The translations under genes and the position numbers were made by a program. This document shows, one piece after another, positions 34,806 through 46,870 of a DNA stretch of 64,000 nt. Each line of letters opens with the position of its first letter. Within the stretch, counting starts at the first letter, position 1. The notes below the pieces were generated by a model, which made no database searches, was not told where the DNA came from, and worked only from the letters and a program-made list of their open reading frames with translations. Source of the stretch: Megalopta genalis (Eukaryota > Arthropoda > Insecta > Hymenoptera > Halictidae); contig NW_027476092.1 in the NCBI RefSeq assembly GCF_051020955.1, positions 1,972,501-2,036,500 on the forward strand, in the 5' to 3' direction.

Positions 34806-36148
34806 TCATTTGTTCATTTTTCATTTGTTCATTTGTTCATTATTTCATTTGTTCATTTGTTCATTTGTTCATTTGTTCATTTGATCATTTGTTCATTTGT
34901 TCCTTTCTTCATTTGTCCATTTGTCCATTTGTTCATTTGTCTATTTCTCCATTTGTTCATTTGTCCATTTGTTCATTTGTTCATTTGATCATTTGTTCAT
35001 TTGTTCATTTGTTCATTTGTCCATTTGTCCATTTGTCCATTTGTTCATTTGTCCATTTGTTCATTTGTTCATTTGTTCATTTGTTCATTTGTTCATTTGT
35101 CCATTTGTCCATTTGTTCATTTGTCCATTTGTCCATTTGTTCATTTGTTCATTTGTCCATTTGTCCATTTGTTCATTTGTTCATTTGTTCATTTGTTCAT
35201 TTGTTCATTTGTTCATTTGTTCATTTGTTCAATTGTTCATTTGTTCATTTGTTCATTTGTTCATTTGTTCATTTGTTCATTTGTTCATTTGTTCATTTGT
35301 TCATTTGTTCATTTGTTCACTTGTCCATTTGTTCATTTGTTCATTTGTTCATTTGTTCATTTGTTCATTTGTTCATTTTTCATTTGTTCATTTGTTCATT
35401 TGTTCATTTGTTCATTTGTTCATTATTTCATTTGTTCATTTGTTCATTATTTCATTTGTTCATTTGTTCATTTGTTCATTTGTTCATTTGTTCATTTGTT
35501 CATTTGTTCATTTGTTCATTTGTTCATTTGTTCATTTGTTCATTTGTTCATTTGTTCATTTGTTCATTTGTTCAATTGTTCATTTGTTCATTTGATCATT
35601 TGTTCATTTCTTCATTTGTCCATTTGTCCATTTGTTCATTTGTCTATTTCTTCATTTGTTCATTTGTCCATTTGTTCATTTGATCATTTGTTCATTTGTT
35701 CATTTGTCCATTTGTCCATTTGTTCATTTGTCCATTTGTTCATTTGTTCATTTGTTCATTTGTTCATTTGTCCATTTGTCCATTTGTTCATTTGTCCATT
35801 TGTCCATTTGTTCATTTGTCCATTTGTTCATTTGTCCATTTGTCCATTTGTTCATTTTTCCATTTGTTCATTTGTTCATTTGTTCACTTGTTCATTTGTT
35901 CATTGGTTCATTTGTTCATTTGTCCATTTGTTCATTTGTTCATTTGTTCATTTGTTCATTTGTTCATTTGTTCATTTGTTCATTTGTTCATTTGTTCATT
36001 TGTCCATTTGTTCATTTGTCCATTTGTCCATTTGTCCATTTGTTCATTTTTCCATTTGTTCATTTGTTCATTTGTTCATTTGTTCACTTTTTCATTTGTT
36101 CATTGGTTCATTTGTTCACTTGTTCATTTGTCCATTTGTCCATTTGTC

Positions 36149-36420
36149 CATTTTTTCGTTTGTTCGTTTGTTCGTTTGTTCGTTTGTTCATTGGTTCGTT
36201 TGTTCGTTTGTTCGTTTGTTCGTTTGTTCGTTTGTTCATTTGTTGATTTGTTCATTGTTTCGTTTGTTCGTTTGTTCGTTTGATCAGTTGTTAATTTGTT
36301 CGTTTGTTCATTTGTTCATTTGTTCATTTGTTCATTTGTTCATTTGTTCATTTGTTCATTTGTTCATTTGTTCATTTGTCCATTTGTTCAGTTGTTGCTT
36401 TGTTCAGTTGTTAATTTGTT
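36149..36420. repeat. CpG cassette I
   Basis: About 10 TTCG units (36155-36232), CATTGTTTCG instead of CATTGGTTCG, TGATCAGTTGTTAA at 36281, CAGTTGTTGCTTTG at about 36389. From block start to TGATCA is 126 bp, as in cassettes M, P and S. Confidence 0.9.
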
Positions 36421-37049
36421 CATTTGTTCATTTGTTCATTTGTTCGTTTGTTCATTGGTTCGTTTGTTCATTCGTTCATTTATCCATTTGTTCATTTGTT
36501 CATTTGTCCATTTTTCCATTTGTTCATTTGTCTATTTCTTCATTTGCTCATTTGTCCATTTGTTCATTTGTTCATTTGTTCATTTGTTCATTTGTTCATT
36601 TGTCCATTTGTCCATTTGTCCATTTGTTCATTTGTCCATTTGTTCATTTGTTCATTTGTCCATTTGTTCATTTGTTCATTTGTTCATTTGTTCATTTATT
36701 CATTTGTTCTTTAGTTCATTTGTTCATTTGTTCATTTGTTCATTTGTTCATTCTTCATTTCTTCATTTGTTCACTTGTTCATTTGCTCATTTGCTCATTT
36801 GCTCATTTGTTCATTTGTTCATTTTTCATTTGTTCATTTGTTCATTATTTCATTATTTCATTTGTTCATTTGTTCATTTGTTCATTTGTTCATTTTTCAT
36901 TTGTTCATTTGTTCATTATTTCATTATTTCATTTGTTCATTATTTCATTTGTTCAATTGTTCATTTGTTCTTTTGTTCATTTGTTCATTTGCTTATTTGT
37001 TCATTTGTTCATTTGTTCATTTGTTCATTTGTTCATTTGTTCAGTTGTT

Positions 37050-37162
37050 CAGTTGTTAATTTGTTCATTTGTTCATTTTTTTCATTTGTTCATTTGTTCA
37101 TTTTTTCATATGTTCATTTGTTCATTTGTTCATTTGCTCATTTGCTCATTTGCTCATTTGTT
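37050..37162. repeat. Right-domain CATATG marker block 5
   Basis: Doubled CAGTTGTTCAGTTGTTAA, a T7 run and CATTTTTTCATATG at 37100. First copy of the doubled form. Confidence 0.86.
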
Positions 37163-37710
37163 CATTTGTTCATTTGTTCATTTGTCCATTTCTCCATTTG
37201 TCCATTTGTTCATTTGTTCATTTGTTCATTTGTTCATTTGTTCATTTGTTCATTTGTTCATTTGTTCATTTGTTCATTTGTCCATTTGTTCATTTGTTCA
37301 TTTGTTCATTTGTTCATTTGTTCATTTGATCATTTGTTCATTTGTTCATTTGTTCATTTGTTCATTTGTTCATTTGTTCATTTGTTCATTTGTTCTTTTG
37401 TTCATTTGTTCATTTGTTCATTTGTTCATTCTTCATTTGTTCATTTGTTCATTTGTTCATTTGTTCATTTGTTCATTTGTTCATTTGCTCATTTGCTCAT
37501 TTGTTCATTTGTTCATTTTTCATTTGTTCATTTGTTCATTTGTTCATTATTTCATTTGTTCATTTGTTCATTTGTTCATTTGTTCATTTGTTCATTTTTC
37601 ATTTGTTCATTTGTTCATTTGTTCATTTGTTCAATTGTTCATTTGTTCTTTTGTTCATTTGTTCATTTGCTTATTTGTTCATTTGTTCATTTGTTCATTT
37701 GTTCAGTTGT

Positions 37711-37823
37711 TCAGTTGTTAATTTGTTCATTTGTTCATTTTTTTCATTTGTTCATTTGTTCATTTTTTCATATGTTCATTTGTTCATTTGTTCATTTGCT
37801 CATTTGCTCATTTGCTCATTTGT
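37711..37823. repeat. Right-domain CATATG marker block 6
   Basis: Doubled CAGTTGTTCAGTTGTTAA and CATTTTTTCATATG at 37761, only 661 bp after block 5. Confidence 0.86.
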
Positions 37824-38039
37824 TCATTTGTTCATTTGTTCATTTGTCCATTTCTCCATTTGTCCATTTGTTCATTTGTTCATTTGTTCATTTGTTCATT
37901 TGTTCATTTGTTCATTTGTTCATTTGTTCATTTGCTCATTTGCTCATTTGTTCATTTGTTCATTTGTTCATTTGTTCATTTGTCCGTTTGTTCATTTGTT
38001 CATTTGTTCATTTGTTCATTTGTTCATTTGATCATTTGT

Positions 38040-39860
38040 TCATTTGTTCATTTGTTCATTTGTTCATTGGTTCATTTGTTCATTTGTTCATTTGTTCTTT
38101 TGTTCATTTGTTCATTTGTTCATTTGTTCATTCTTCATTTGTTCATTTGTTCATTTGTTCATTTGTTCATTTGCTCATTTGCTCATTTGTTCATTTGTTC
38201 ATTTTTCATTTGTTCATTTGTTCATTTGTTCATTATTTCATTTGTTCATTTGTTCATTTGTTCATTTGTTCATTTGTTCATTTTTCATTTGTTCATTTGT
38301 TCATTATTTCATTTGTTCATTTGTTCATTTGTTCAATTTTTCATTTGTTCATTTGTTCATTTGATCATTTGTTCATTTGTTCCTTTCTTCATTTGTCCAT
38401 TTGTCCATTTGTTCATTTGTCTATTTCTTCATTTGTTCATTAGTCCATTTGTCCATTTGTTCATTTGTTCATTTGTTCATTTGTTCATTTGTTCATTTGT
38501 TCATTTGTTCATTTGTTCATTTGTCCATTTGTTCATTTGTTCATTTGTTCATTTGTTCATTTGTTCATTTGATCATTTGTTCATTTGTTCATTTGTTCAT
38601 TTGTTCATTTGTTCATTTGTTCATTTGTTCATTTGTTCTTTTGTTCATTTGTTCATTTGTTCATTTGTTCATTCTTCATTTGTTCATTTGTTCATTTGTT
38701 CATTTGTTCATTCTTCATTTGTTCATTTGTTCATTTGTTCATTTGTTCATTTGCTCATTTGCTCATTTGTTCATTTGTTCATTTTTCATTTGTTCATTTG
38801 TTCATTTTTCATTTGTTCATTTGTTCATTTGTTCATTATTTCATTTGTTCATTTGTTCATTTGTTCATTTGTTCATTTGTTCATTTGTTCATTTGTTCAT
38901 TTGTTCATTTGTTCATTTGTTCATTTGTTCAATTGATCATTTGTTCATTTGTTCATTTGTTCATTTGTTCACTTGTTCATTTGTTCATTTGTTCACTTGT
39001 TCATTTGTCCATTTGTCCATTTGTCCATTTTTTCGTTTGTTCGTTTGTTTGTTTGTTCGTTTGTTCGTTTGTTCATTGGTTCGTTTGTTCGTTTGTTCGT
39101 TTGTTCGTTTGTTCGTTTGTTCGTTTGTTCGTTTGTTCGTTTGTTCGTTTGTTCGTTTGTTCGTTTGTTCATTTGTTGATTTGTTCATTGGTTCGTTTGT
39201 TCGTTTGTTCGTTTGATCAGTTGTTAATTTGTTCGTTTGTTCATTTGTTCATTTGTTCATTTGTTCACTTGTTCATTTGTTCCTTTGTTCATTTGTTCAT
39301 TTGTTCAGTTGTTGCTTTGTTCAGTTGTTAATTTGTTCATTTGTTCATTTGTTCAATTGTTCATTTGTTCATTTGTTCATTTGTTCATTTGTTCATTTGT
39401 TCATTTGTTCAATTGTTCATTTGTTCTTTTGTTCATTTGTTCATTTGCTTATTTGCTCATTTGTTCATTTGTTCATTTGTTCAGTTGTTCAGTTGTTCAT
39501 TTGTTCATTTGTTCATTTGTTCATTTGATCATTTGTTCATTTGTTCATTTGTTCATTTGTTCATTTGTTCATTTGTTCATTTGTTCATTTGTTCATTTGT
39601 TCTTTTGTTCATTTGTTCATTTGTTCATTTGTTCATTTGTTCATTTGCTCATTTGTTAATTTGTTCATTTGTTCATTTGTTCATTTGTTCATTTGTTCAT
39701 TTGTTCATTTGCTCATTTGCTCATTTGCTCATTTGCTCATTTGCTCATTTATTCATTTGTTCATTTTTCATTTGTTCATTTGTTCATTTGTTCATTTGTT
39801 CATTCGTTCATTCGTTCATTCGTTCATATGTTCATTTGTTCATTTGTTCATTTGTTCATT
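38040..39860. repeat. Segmental duplication, about 13.80-kb offset, left copy
   Basis: Matches 51,850-53,650 with offsets of 13,812 falling to 13,796 bp by whole-unit steps. It contains cassette J, the paired TTGCTTATTTGCTCATTTG, a run of five GCTCATTT (39711-39750) and ATTCGTTCATTCGTTCATAT near 39810-39830. Confidence 0.84.
39026..39336. repeat. CpG cassette J
   Basis: About 17 TTCG units (39032-39163) with TTTGTTTG and CATTGG interruptions, TGATCAGTTGTTAA at 39214, CAGTTGTTGCTTTG at about 39305. It is one unit longer than its partner O and two longer than R. Confidence 0.9.
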
Positions 39861-39937
39861 TGTTCAATTGTTCATTTGTTCATTTGTCCATTTGTTCATT
39901 TGTTCACTTGTTCATTTGTCCATTTGTCCATTTGTCC
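39337..39937. repeat. Right-domain array between cassettes J and K
   Basis: CAATTG, TTTGCTTA, five consecutive GCTCATTT units, a TTTTTCA 7-nt unit and three TTCGTTCA units ending in CATATG. No gene is visible. Confidence 0.82.
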
Positions 39938-40225
39938 ATTTTTTCGTTTGTTCGTTTGTTCGTTTGTTCGTTTGTTCGTTTGTTCGTTTGTTCATTGGTT
40001 CGTTTGTTCGTTTGTTCGTTTGTTCGTTTGTTCGTTTGTTCGTTTGTTCGTTTGTTCATTTGTTGATTTGTTCATTGGTTCGTTTGTTCGTTTGTTCGTT
40101 TGATCAGTTGTTAATTTGTTCGTTTGTTCATTTGTTCATTTGTTCATTTGTTCATTTGTTCATTTGTTTCTTTGTTCATTTGTTCATTTGTTCAGTTGCT
40201 GCTTTGTTCAGTTGTTAATTTGTTC
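39938..40225. repeat. CpG cassette K
   Basis: About 14 TTCG units (39943-40052), TGATCAGTTGTTAA at 40101, CAGTTGCTGCTTTG at about 40193 (GCTGC as in H). GTTTCTTTG at about 40168 replaces GTTCCTTTG. Confidence 0.9.
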
Positions 40226-42732
40226 ATTTGTTCGTTTGTTCATTTGTTCGTTTGTTCATTCGTTCATTTATCCATTTGTTCATTTGTTCATTTGTCCATT
40301 TGTCCATTTGTTCATTTGTCTATTTCTTCATTTGCTCATTTGTCCATTTGTTCATTTGTTCATTTGTTCATTTGTTCATTTGTTCATTTGTCCATTTGTC
40401 CATTTGTCCATTTGTTCATTTGTCCATTTGTTCATTTGTTCATTTGTCCATTTGTTCATTTGTTCATTTGTTCATTTGTTCATTTATTCATTTGTTCTTT
40501 TGTTCATTTGTTCATTTGTTCATTTGTTCATTTGTTCATTTGTTCATTTGTTCATTTGTTCATTTGTTCATTTGTCCATTTGTTCATTTGTTCATTTGTT
40601 CAATTGTTCATTTGTTCATTTGATCATTTGTTCATTTGTTCATTTGTTCATTTGTTCATTTGCTCATTTGCTCATTTGTTCATTTGTTCATTTGTTCATT
40701 TGTTCATTTGTTCATTTGTTCATTTGTTCATTTGTTCATTTGTTCATTTGTTCATTTGTTCATTTGTTCATTTGATCATTTGTTCATTTGTTCATTTGTT
40801 CATTTGTTCATTTGTTCATTTGTTCATTTGTTCATTTGTTCATTTGCTCATTTGCTCATTTGTTCATTTGCTCATTTGCTCATTTGTTCATTTGTTCATT
40901 TATGCATTTGTTCATTTTTCATTTGTTCATTTGTTCATTTGTTCATTTGTTCATTTGTTCATTTGTTCATTTGTTCATTTGTTCATTTGTTCTTTTGTTC
41001 ATTTGTGCATTTGTTCATTTGTTCATTCTTCATTTGTTCATTTGTTCATTTGTTCATTTGTTCATTTGTTCATTTGCTCATTTGCTCATTTGTTCATTTG
41101 TTCATTTTTCATTTGTTCATTTGTTCATTTGTTCATTATTTCATTTGTTCATTTGTTCATTTGTTCATTTGTTCATTTGTTCAATTGTTCATTTGTTCTT
41201 TTGTTCATTTGTTCATTTGCTTATTTGTTCATTTGTTCATTTGTTCATTTGTTCATTTGTTCAGTTGTTAATTTGTTCATTTGTTCATTTTTTTCATTTG
41301 TTCATTTGTTCATTTTTTCATATGTTCATTTGTTCATTTGTTCATTTGCTCATTTGCTCATTTGCTCATTTGTTCATTTGTTCATTTTTCATTTGTTCAT
41401 TTGTTCATTATTTCATTTGTTCATTTGTTCATTTGTTCATTTGTTCATTTGTTCATTTGATCATTTGTTCATTTGTTCCTTTCTTCATTTGTCCATTTGT
41501 CCATTTGTTCATTTGTCTATTTCTTCATTTGTTCATTTGTCCATTTGTTCATTTGTTCATTTGATCATTTGTTCATTTGTTCATTTGTTCATTTGTCCAT
41601 TTGTCCATTTGTCCATTTGTTCATTTGTCCATTTGTTCATTTGTTCATTTGTTCATTTGTTCATTTGTCCATTTGTCCATTTGTTCATTTGTCCATTTGT
41701 CCATTTGTTCATTTGTTCATTTGTTCATTTGTCCATTTGTCCATTTGTTCATTTGTTCATTTGTTCATTTGTTCATTTGTTCATTTGTTCATTTGTTCAT
41801 TTGTTCAATTGTTCATTTGTTCATTTGTTCATTTGTTCATTTGTTCATTTGTTCATTTGTTCATTTGTTCATTTGTTCATTTGTTCACTTGTCCATTTGT
41901 TCATTTGTTCATTTGTTCATTTGTTCATTTGTTCATTTGTTCATTTGTTCATTTTTCATTTGTTCATTTGTTCATTTGTTCATTTGTTCATTTGTTCATT
42001 TGTTCATTATTTCATTTGTTCATTTGTTCATTATTTCATTTGTTCATTTGTTCATTTGTTCATTTGTTCATTTGTTCATTTGTTCATTTGTTCATTTGTT
42101 CATTTGTTCAATTGTTCATTTGTTCATTTGATCATTTGTTCATTTCTTCATTTGTCCATTTGTCCATTTGTTCATTTGTCTATTTCTTCATTTGTTCATT
42201 TGTCCATTTGTTCATTTGATCATTTGTTCATTTGTTCATTTGTCCATTTGTCCATTTGTTCATTTGTCCATTTGTTCATTTGTTCATTTGTTCATTTGTT
42301 CATTTGTCCATTTGTCCATTTGTTCATTTGTCCATTTGTCCATTTGTTCATTTGTCCATTTGTTCATTTGTCCATTTGTCCATTTGTCCATTTGTTCATT
42401 TTTCCATTTGTTCATTTGTTCATTTGTTCATTTGTTCATTTGTTCACTTGTTCATTTGTTCATTGGTTCATTTGTTCACTTGTTCATTTGTCCATTCGTT
42501 CATTTGTCCATTTGTTCATTTGTTCATTTGTTCATTTGTTCATTTGTTCATTTGTTCATTTGTTCATTTGTTCATTTGTTCATTTGTCCATTTGTTCATT
42601 TGTCCATTTGTCCATTTGTCCATTTGTTCATTTTTCCATTTGTTCATTTGTTAATTTGTTCATTTGTTCACTTTTTCATTTGTTCATTGGTTCATTTGTT
42701 CACTTGTTCATTTGTCCATTTGTCCATTTGTC
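40226..42732. repeat. Right-domain array between cassettes K and L
   Basis: Resembles 32.76-36.15 kb. Contains GCTCATTT pairs (40.66 and 40.85 kb), TTTATGCA (about 40.91 kb), TTTGTGCA (about 41.0 kb), marker block 7 and GTCC-rich stretches at 41.5-41.75 and 42.1-42.6 kb. No gene is visible. Confidence 0.8.
41261..41373. repeat. Right-domain CATATG marker block 7
   Basis: Single CAGTTGTTAA, a T7 run and CATTTTTTCATATG at 41311. The single form groups it with blocks 1, 2 and 4. Confidence 0.86.
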
Positions 42733-42987
42733 CATTTTTTCGTTTGTTCGTTTGTTCGTTTGTTCGTTTGTTCATTGGTTCGTTTGTTCGTTTGTTCGTT
42801 TGTTCGTTTGTTCATTTGTTGATTTGTTCATTGGTTCGTTTGTTCGTTTGTTCGTTTGATCAGTTGTTAATTTGTTCGTTTGTTCATTTGTTCATTTGTT
42901 CATTTGTTCATTTGTTCATTTCTTCATTTGTTCATTTGTTCATTTGTCCATTTGTTCAGTTGTTGCTTTGTTCAGTTGTTAATTTGT
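42733..42987. repeat. CpG cassette L
   Basis: About 9 TTCG units (42739-42808), TGATCAGTTGTTAA at 42857, CAGTTGTTGCTTTG at about 42957. Start to TGATCA is 118 bp, as in N and Q. Confidence 0.9.
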
Positions 42988-43626
42988 TCATTTGTTCATT
43001 TGTTCGTTTGTTCATTGGTTCGTTTGTTCATTCGTTCATTTATCCATTTGTTCATTTGTTCATTTGTCCATTTTTCCATTTGTTCATTTGTCTATTTCTT
43101 CATTTGCTCATTTGTCCATTTGTTCATTTGTTCATTTGTTCATTTGTTCATTTGTTCATTTGTCCATTTGTCCATTTGTCCATTTGTTCATTTGTCCATT
43201 TGTTCATTTGTTCATTTGTCCATTTGTTCATTTGTTCATTTGTTCATTTATTCATTTGTTCTTTAGTTCATTTGTTCATTTGTTCATTTGTTCATTTGTT
43301 CATTTGTTCATTTGTTCATTTGTTCATTTGTTCATTCTTCATTTCTTCATTTGTTCACTTGTTCATTTGCTCATTTGCTCATTTGCTCATTTGTTCATTT
43401 GTTCATTTTTCATTTGTTCATTTGTTCATTATTTCATTATTTCATTTGTTCATTTGTTCATTTGTTCATTTGTTCATTTTTCATTTGTTCATTTGTTCAT
43501 TATTTCATTATTTCATTTGTTCATTATTTCATTTGTTCAATTGTTCATTTGTTCTTTTGTTCATTTGTTCATTTGCTTATTTGTTCATTTGTTCATTTGT
43601 TCATTTGTTCATTTGTTCAGTTGTTC

Positions 43627-43739
43627 AGTTGTTAATTTGTTCATTTGTTCTTTTTTTTCATTTGTTCATTTGTTCATTTTTTCATATGTTCATTTGTTCA
43701 TTTGTTCATTTGCTCATTTGCTCATTTGCTCATTTGTTC
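43627..43739. repeat. Right-domain CATATG marker block 8
   Basis: Doubled CAGTTGTTCAGTTGTTAA, then GTTCTTTTTTTTCATTTG (A to T in the T-run, private), with CATTTTTTCATATG at 43677. Confidence 0.86.
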
Positions 43740-44406
43740 ATTTGTTCATTTGTTCATTTGTCCATTTCTCCATTTGTCCATTTGTTCATTTGTTCATTTG
43801 TTCATTTGTTCATTTGTTCATTTGTTCATTTGTTCATTTGTTCATTTGTTCATTTGTTCATTTGTTCATTTGTCCATTTGTTCATTTGTTCATTTGTTCA
43901 TTTGTTCATTTGTTCATTTGATCATTTGTTCATTTGTTCATTTGTTCATTTGTTCATTTGTTCATTTGTTCATTTGTTCATTTGTTCTTTTGTTCATTTG
44001 TTCATTTGTTCATTTGTTCATTCTTCATTTGTTCATTTGTTCATTTGTTCATTTGTTCATTTGTTCATTTGCTCATTTGCTCATTTGTTCATTTGTTCAT
44101 TTTTCAGTTGTTCATTTGTTCATTTGTTCATTATTTCATTTGTTCATTTGTTCATTTGTTCATTTGTTCATTCTTCATTTGTTCATTTGTTCATTATTTC
44201 ATTTGTTCATTTGTTCATTTGTTCAATTTTTCATTTGTTCATTTGTTCATTTGATCATTTGTTCATTTGTTCATTTGTTCAATTGTTCATTTGTTCATTT
44301 GTTCATTTGTTCATTTGTTCATTTGTTCAATTGTTCATTTGTTCTTTTGTTCATTTGTTCATTTGCTTATTTGTTCATTTGTTCATTTGTTCATTTGTTC
44401 AGTTGT

Positions 44407-44519
44407 TCAGTTGATAATTTGTTCATTTGTTCATTTTTTTCATTTGTTCATTTGTTCATTTTTTCATATGTTCATTTGTTCATTTGTTCATTTGCTCATT
44501 TGCTCATTTGCTCATTTGT
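44407..44519. repeat. Right-domain CATATG marker block 9 (GATAA form)
   Basis: Doubled form ending CAGTTGATAATTTG instead of CAGTTGTTAA, CATTTTTTCATATG at 44457, followed by TTTGTACATTTGTCC. Blocks 12 and 15 share both traits. Confidence 0.86.
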
Positions 44520-46606
44520 TCATTTGTTCATTTGTACATTTGTCCATTTCTCCATTTGTCCATTTGTTCATTTGTTCATTTGTTCATTTGTTCATTTGTT
44601 CATTTGTTCATTTGTTCATTTGTTCATTTGTTCATTGGTTCATTTGTTCATTTGTTCATTTGTTCATTTGTTCTTTTGTTCTTTTGTTCATTTGTTCATT
44701 TGTTCATTTGTTCATTCTTCATTTGTTCATTTGTTCATTTGTTCATTTGTTCATTTGTTCATTTGTTCATTGGTTCATTTGTTCTTTTGTTCATTTGTTC
44801 ATTTGTTCATTTGTTCATTCTTCATTTGTTCATTTGTTCATTTGTTCATTCTTCATTTGTTCATTTGTTCATTTGTTCATTTGTTCATTTGTTCATTTGC
44901 TCATTTGCTCATTTGTTCATTTGTTCATTTGTTCATTTGTTCATTTGTCCATTTGTTCATTTGTTCATTTGTTCATTTGTTCATTTGTTCATTTGATCAT
45001 TTGTTCATTTGTTCATTTGTTCATTTGTTCATTGGTTCATTTGTTCATTTGTTCATTTGTTCTTTTGTTCATTTGTTCATTTGTTCATTTGTTCATTCTT
45101 CATTTGTTCATTTGTTCATTTGTTCATTTGTTCATTTGTTCATTTGCTCATTTGCTCATTTGTTCATTTGTTCATTTTTCATTTGTTCATTTGTTCATTT
45201 GTTCATTATTTCATTTGTTCATTTGTTCATTTGTTCATTTTTCATTTGTTCATTTGTTCATTATTTCATTTGTTCATTTGTTCATTTGTTCAATTTTTCA
45301 TTTGTTCATTTGTTCATTTGATCATTTGTTCATTTGTTCCTTTCTTCATTTGTCCATTTGTCCATTTGTTCATTTGTCTATTTCTTCATTTGTTCATTAG
45401 TCCATTTGTCCATTTGTTCATTTGTTCATTTGTTCATTTGTTCATTTGTTCATTTGTTCATTTGTTCATTTGTTCATTTGTTCATTTGTCCATTTGTTCA
45501 TTTGTTCATTTGTTCATTTGTTCATTTGATCATTTGTTCATTTGTTCATTTGTTCATTTGTTCATTTGTTCATTTGTTCATTTGTTCATTTGTTCTTTTG
45601 TTCATTTGTTCATTTGTTCATTTGTTCATTCTTCATTTGTTCATTTGTTCATTTGTTCATTTGTTCATTCTTCATTTGTTCATTTGTTCATTTGTTCATT
45701 TGTTCATTTGCTCATTTGCTCATTTGTTCATTTGTTCATTTTTCATTTGTTCATTTGTTCATTTTTCATTTGTTCATTTGTTCATTTGTTCATTATTTCA
45801 TTTGTTCATTTGTTCATTTGTTCATTTGTTCATTTGTTCATTTGTTCATTTGTTCATTTGTTCATTTGTTCATTTGTTCATTTGTTCATTTGTTCAATTG
45901 ATCATTTGTTCATTTGTTCATTTGTTCATTTGTCCATTTGTTCATTTGTCCATTTGTTCATTTGTTCATTTGTTCATTTGTTCAATTGTTCATTTGTTCA
46001 TTTGATCATTTGTTCATTTCTTCATTTGTCCATTTGTCCATTTGTTCATTTGTCTATTTCTTCATTTGTTCATTTGTCCATTTGTTCATTTGATCATTTG
46101 TTCATTTGTTCATTTGTCCATTTGTCCATTTGTTCATTTGTCCATTTGTTCATTTGTTCATTTGTTCATTTGTTCATTTGTCCATTTGTCCATTTGTTCA
46201 TTTGTCCATTTGTCCATTTGTTCATTTGTCCATTTGTTCATTTGTCCATTTGTCCATTTGTCCATTTGTTCATTTTTCCATTTGTTCATTTGTTCATTTG
46301 TTCATTTGTTCATTTGTTCACTTGTTCATTTGTTCATTGGTTCATTTGTTCACTTGTTCATTTGTCCATTTGTTCATTTGTCCATTTGTTCATTTGTTCA
46401 TTTGTTCATTTGTTCATTTGTTCATTTGTTCATTTGTTCATTTGTTCATTTGTTCATTTGTCCATTTGTTCATTTGTCCATTTGTCCATTTGTCCATTTG
46501 TTCATTTTTCCATTTGTTCATTTGTTAATTTGTTCATTTGTTCACTTTTTCATTTGTTCATTGGTTCATTTGTTCACTTGTTCATTTGTCCATTTGTCCA
46601 TTTGTC

Positions 46607-46870
46607 CATTTTTTCGTTTGTTCGTTTGTTCGTTTGTTCGTTTGTTCATTGGTTCGTTTGTTCGTTTGTTCGTTTGTTCGTTTGTTCGTTTGTTCATTTG
46701 TTGATTTGTTCATTGGTTCGTTTGTTCGTTTGTTCGTTTGATCAGTTGTTAATTTGTTCGTTTGTTCATTTGTTCATTTGTTCATTTGTTCATTTGTTCA
46801 TTTCTTCATTTGTTCATTTGTTCATTTGTCCATTTGTTCAGTTGTTGCTTTGTTCAGTTGTTAATTTGTT
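46607..46870. repeat. CpG cassette M
   Basis: About 10 TTCG units (46613-46688), TGATCAGTTGTTAA at 46739, CAGTTGTTGCTTTG at about 46839. Confidence 0.9.

Larger units (their letters stand above)
32761..36148. repeat. Right-domain array between cassettes H and I
   Basis: Rich in TTTGTCCA, TTTGCTCA, TTTGCTTA and TTTGATCA, with 7-nt units. 33.9-35.6 kb lines up with about 40.5-42.1 kb at about 6.57 kb, and 32.65-33.03 with 40.12-40.49 kb at 7,465 bp. Contains marker blocks 2-4. No gene is visible. Confidence 0.8.
36421..39025. repeat. Right-domain array between cassettes I and J
   Basis: Holds TTATTTCA pairs (36.84-36.95 kb), 7-nt TTTTTCA and TTCTTCA units, ATTCATTTGTTCTTTAG at about 36.70 kb, marker blocks 5 and 6, and ATTAGTCC near 38.44 kb. 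No gene is visible. Confidence 0.8.
42988..46606. repeat. Right-domain array between cassettes L and M
   Basis: 42.1-44.0 kb lines up with 46.0-47.9 kb (offsets 3,874-3,906), and 44.27-45.9 kb with 51.1-52.76 kb (offset about 6,847). Contains marker blocks 8 and 9, paired TTATTTCA, TTTTTCA and TTCTTCA units, and TTGG variants near 44.64, 44.77 and 45.03 kb. No gene is visible. Confidence 0.8.
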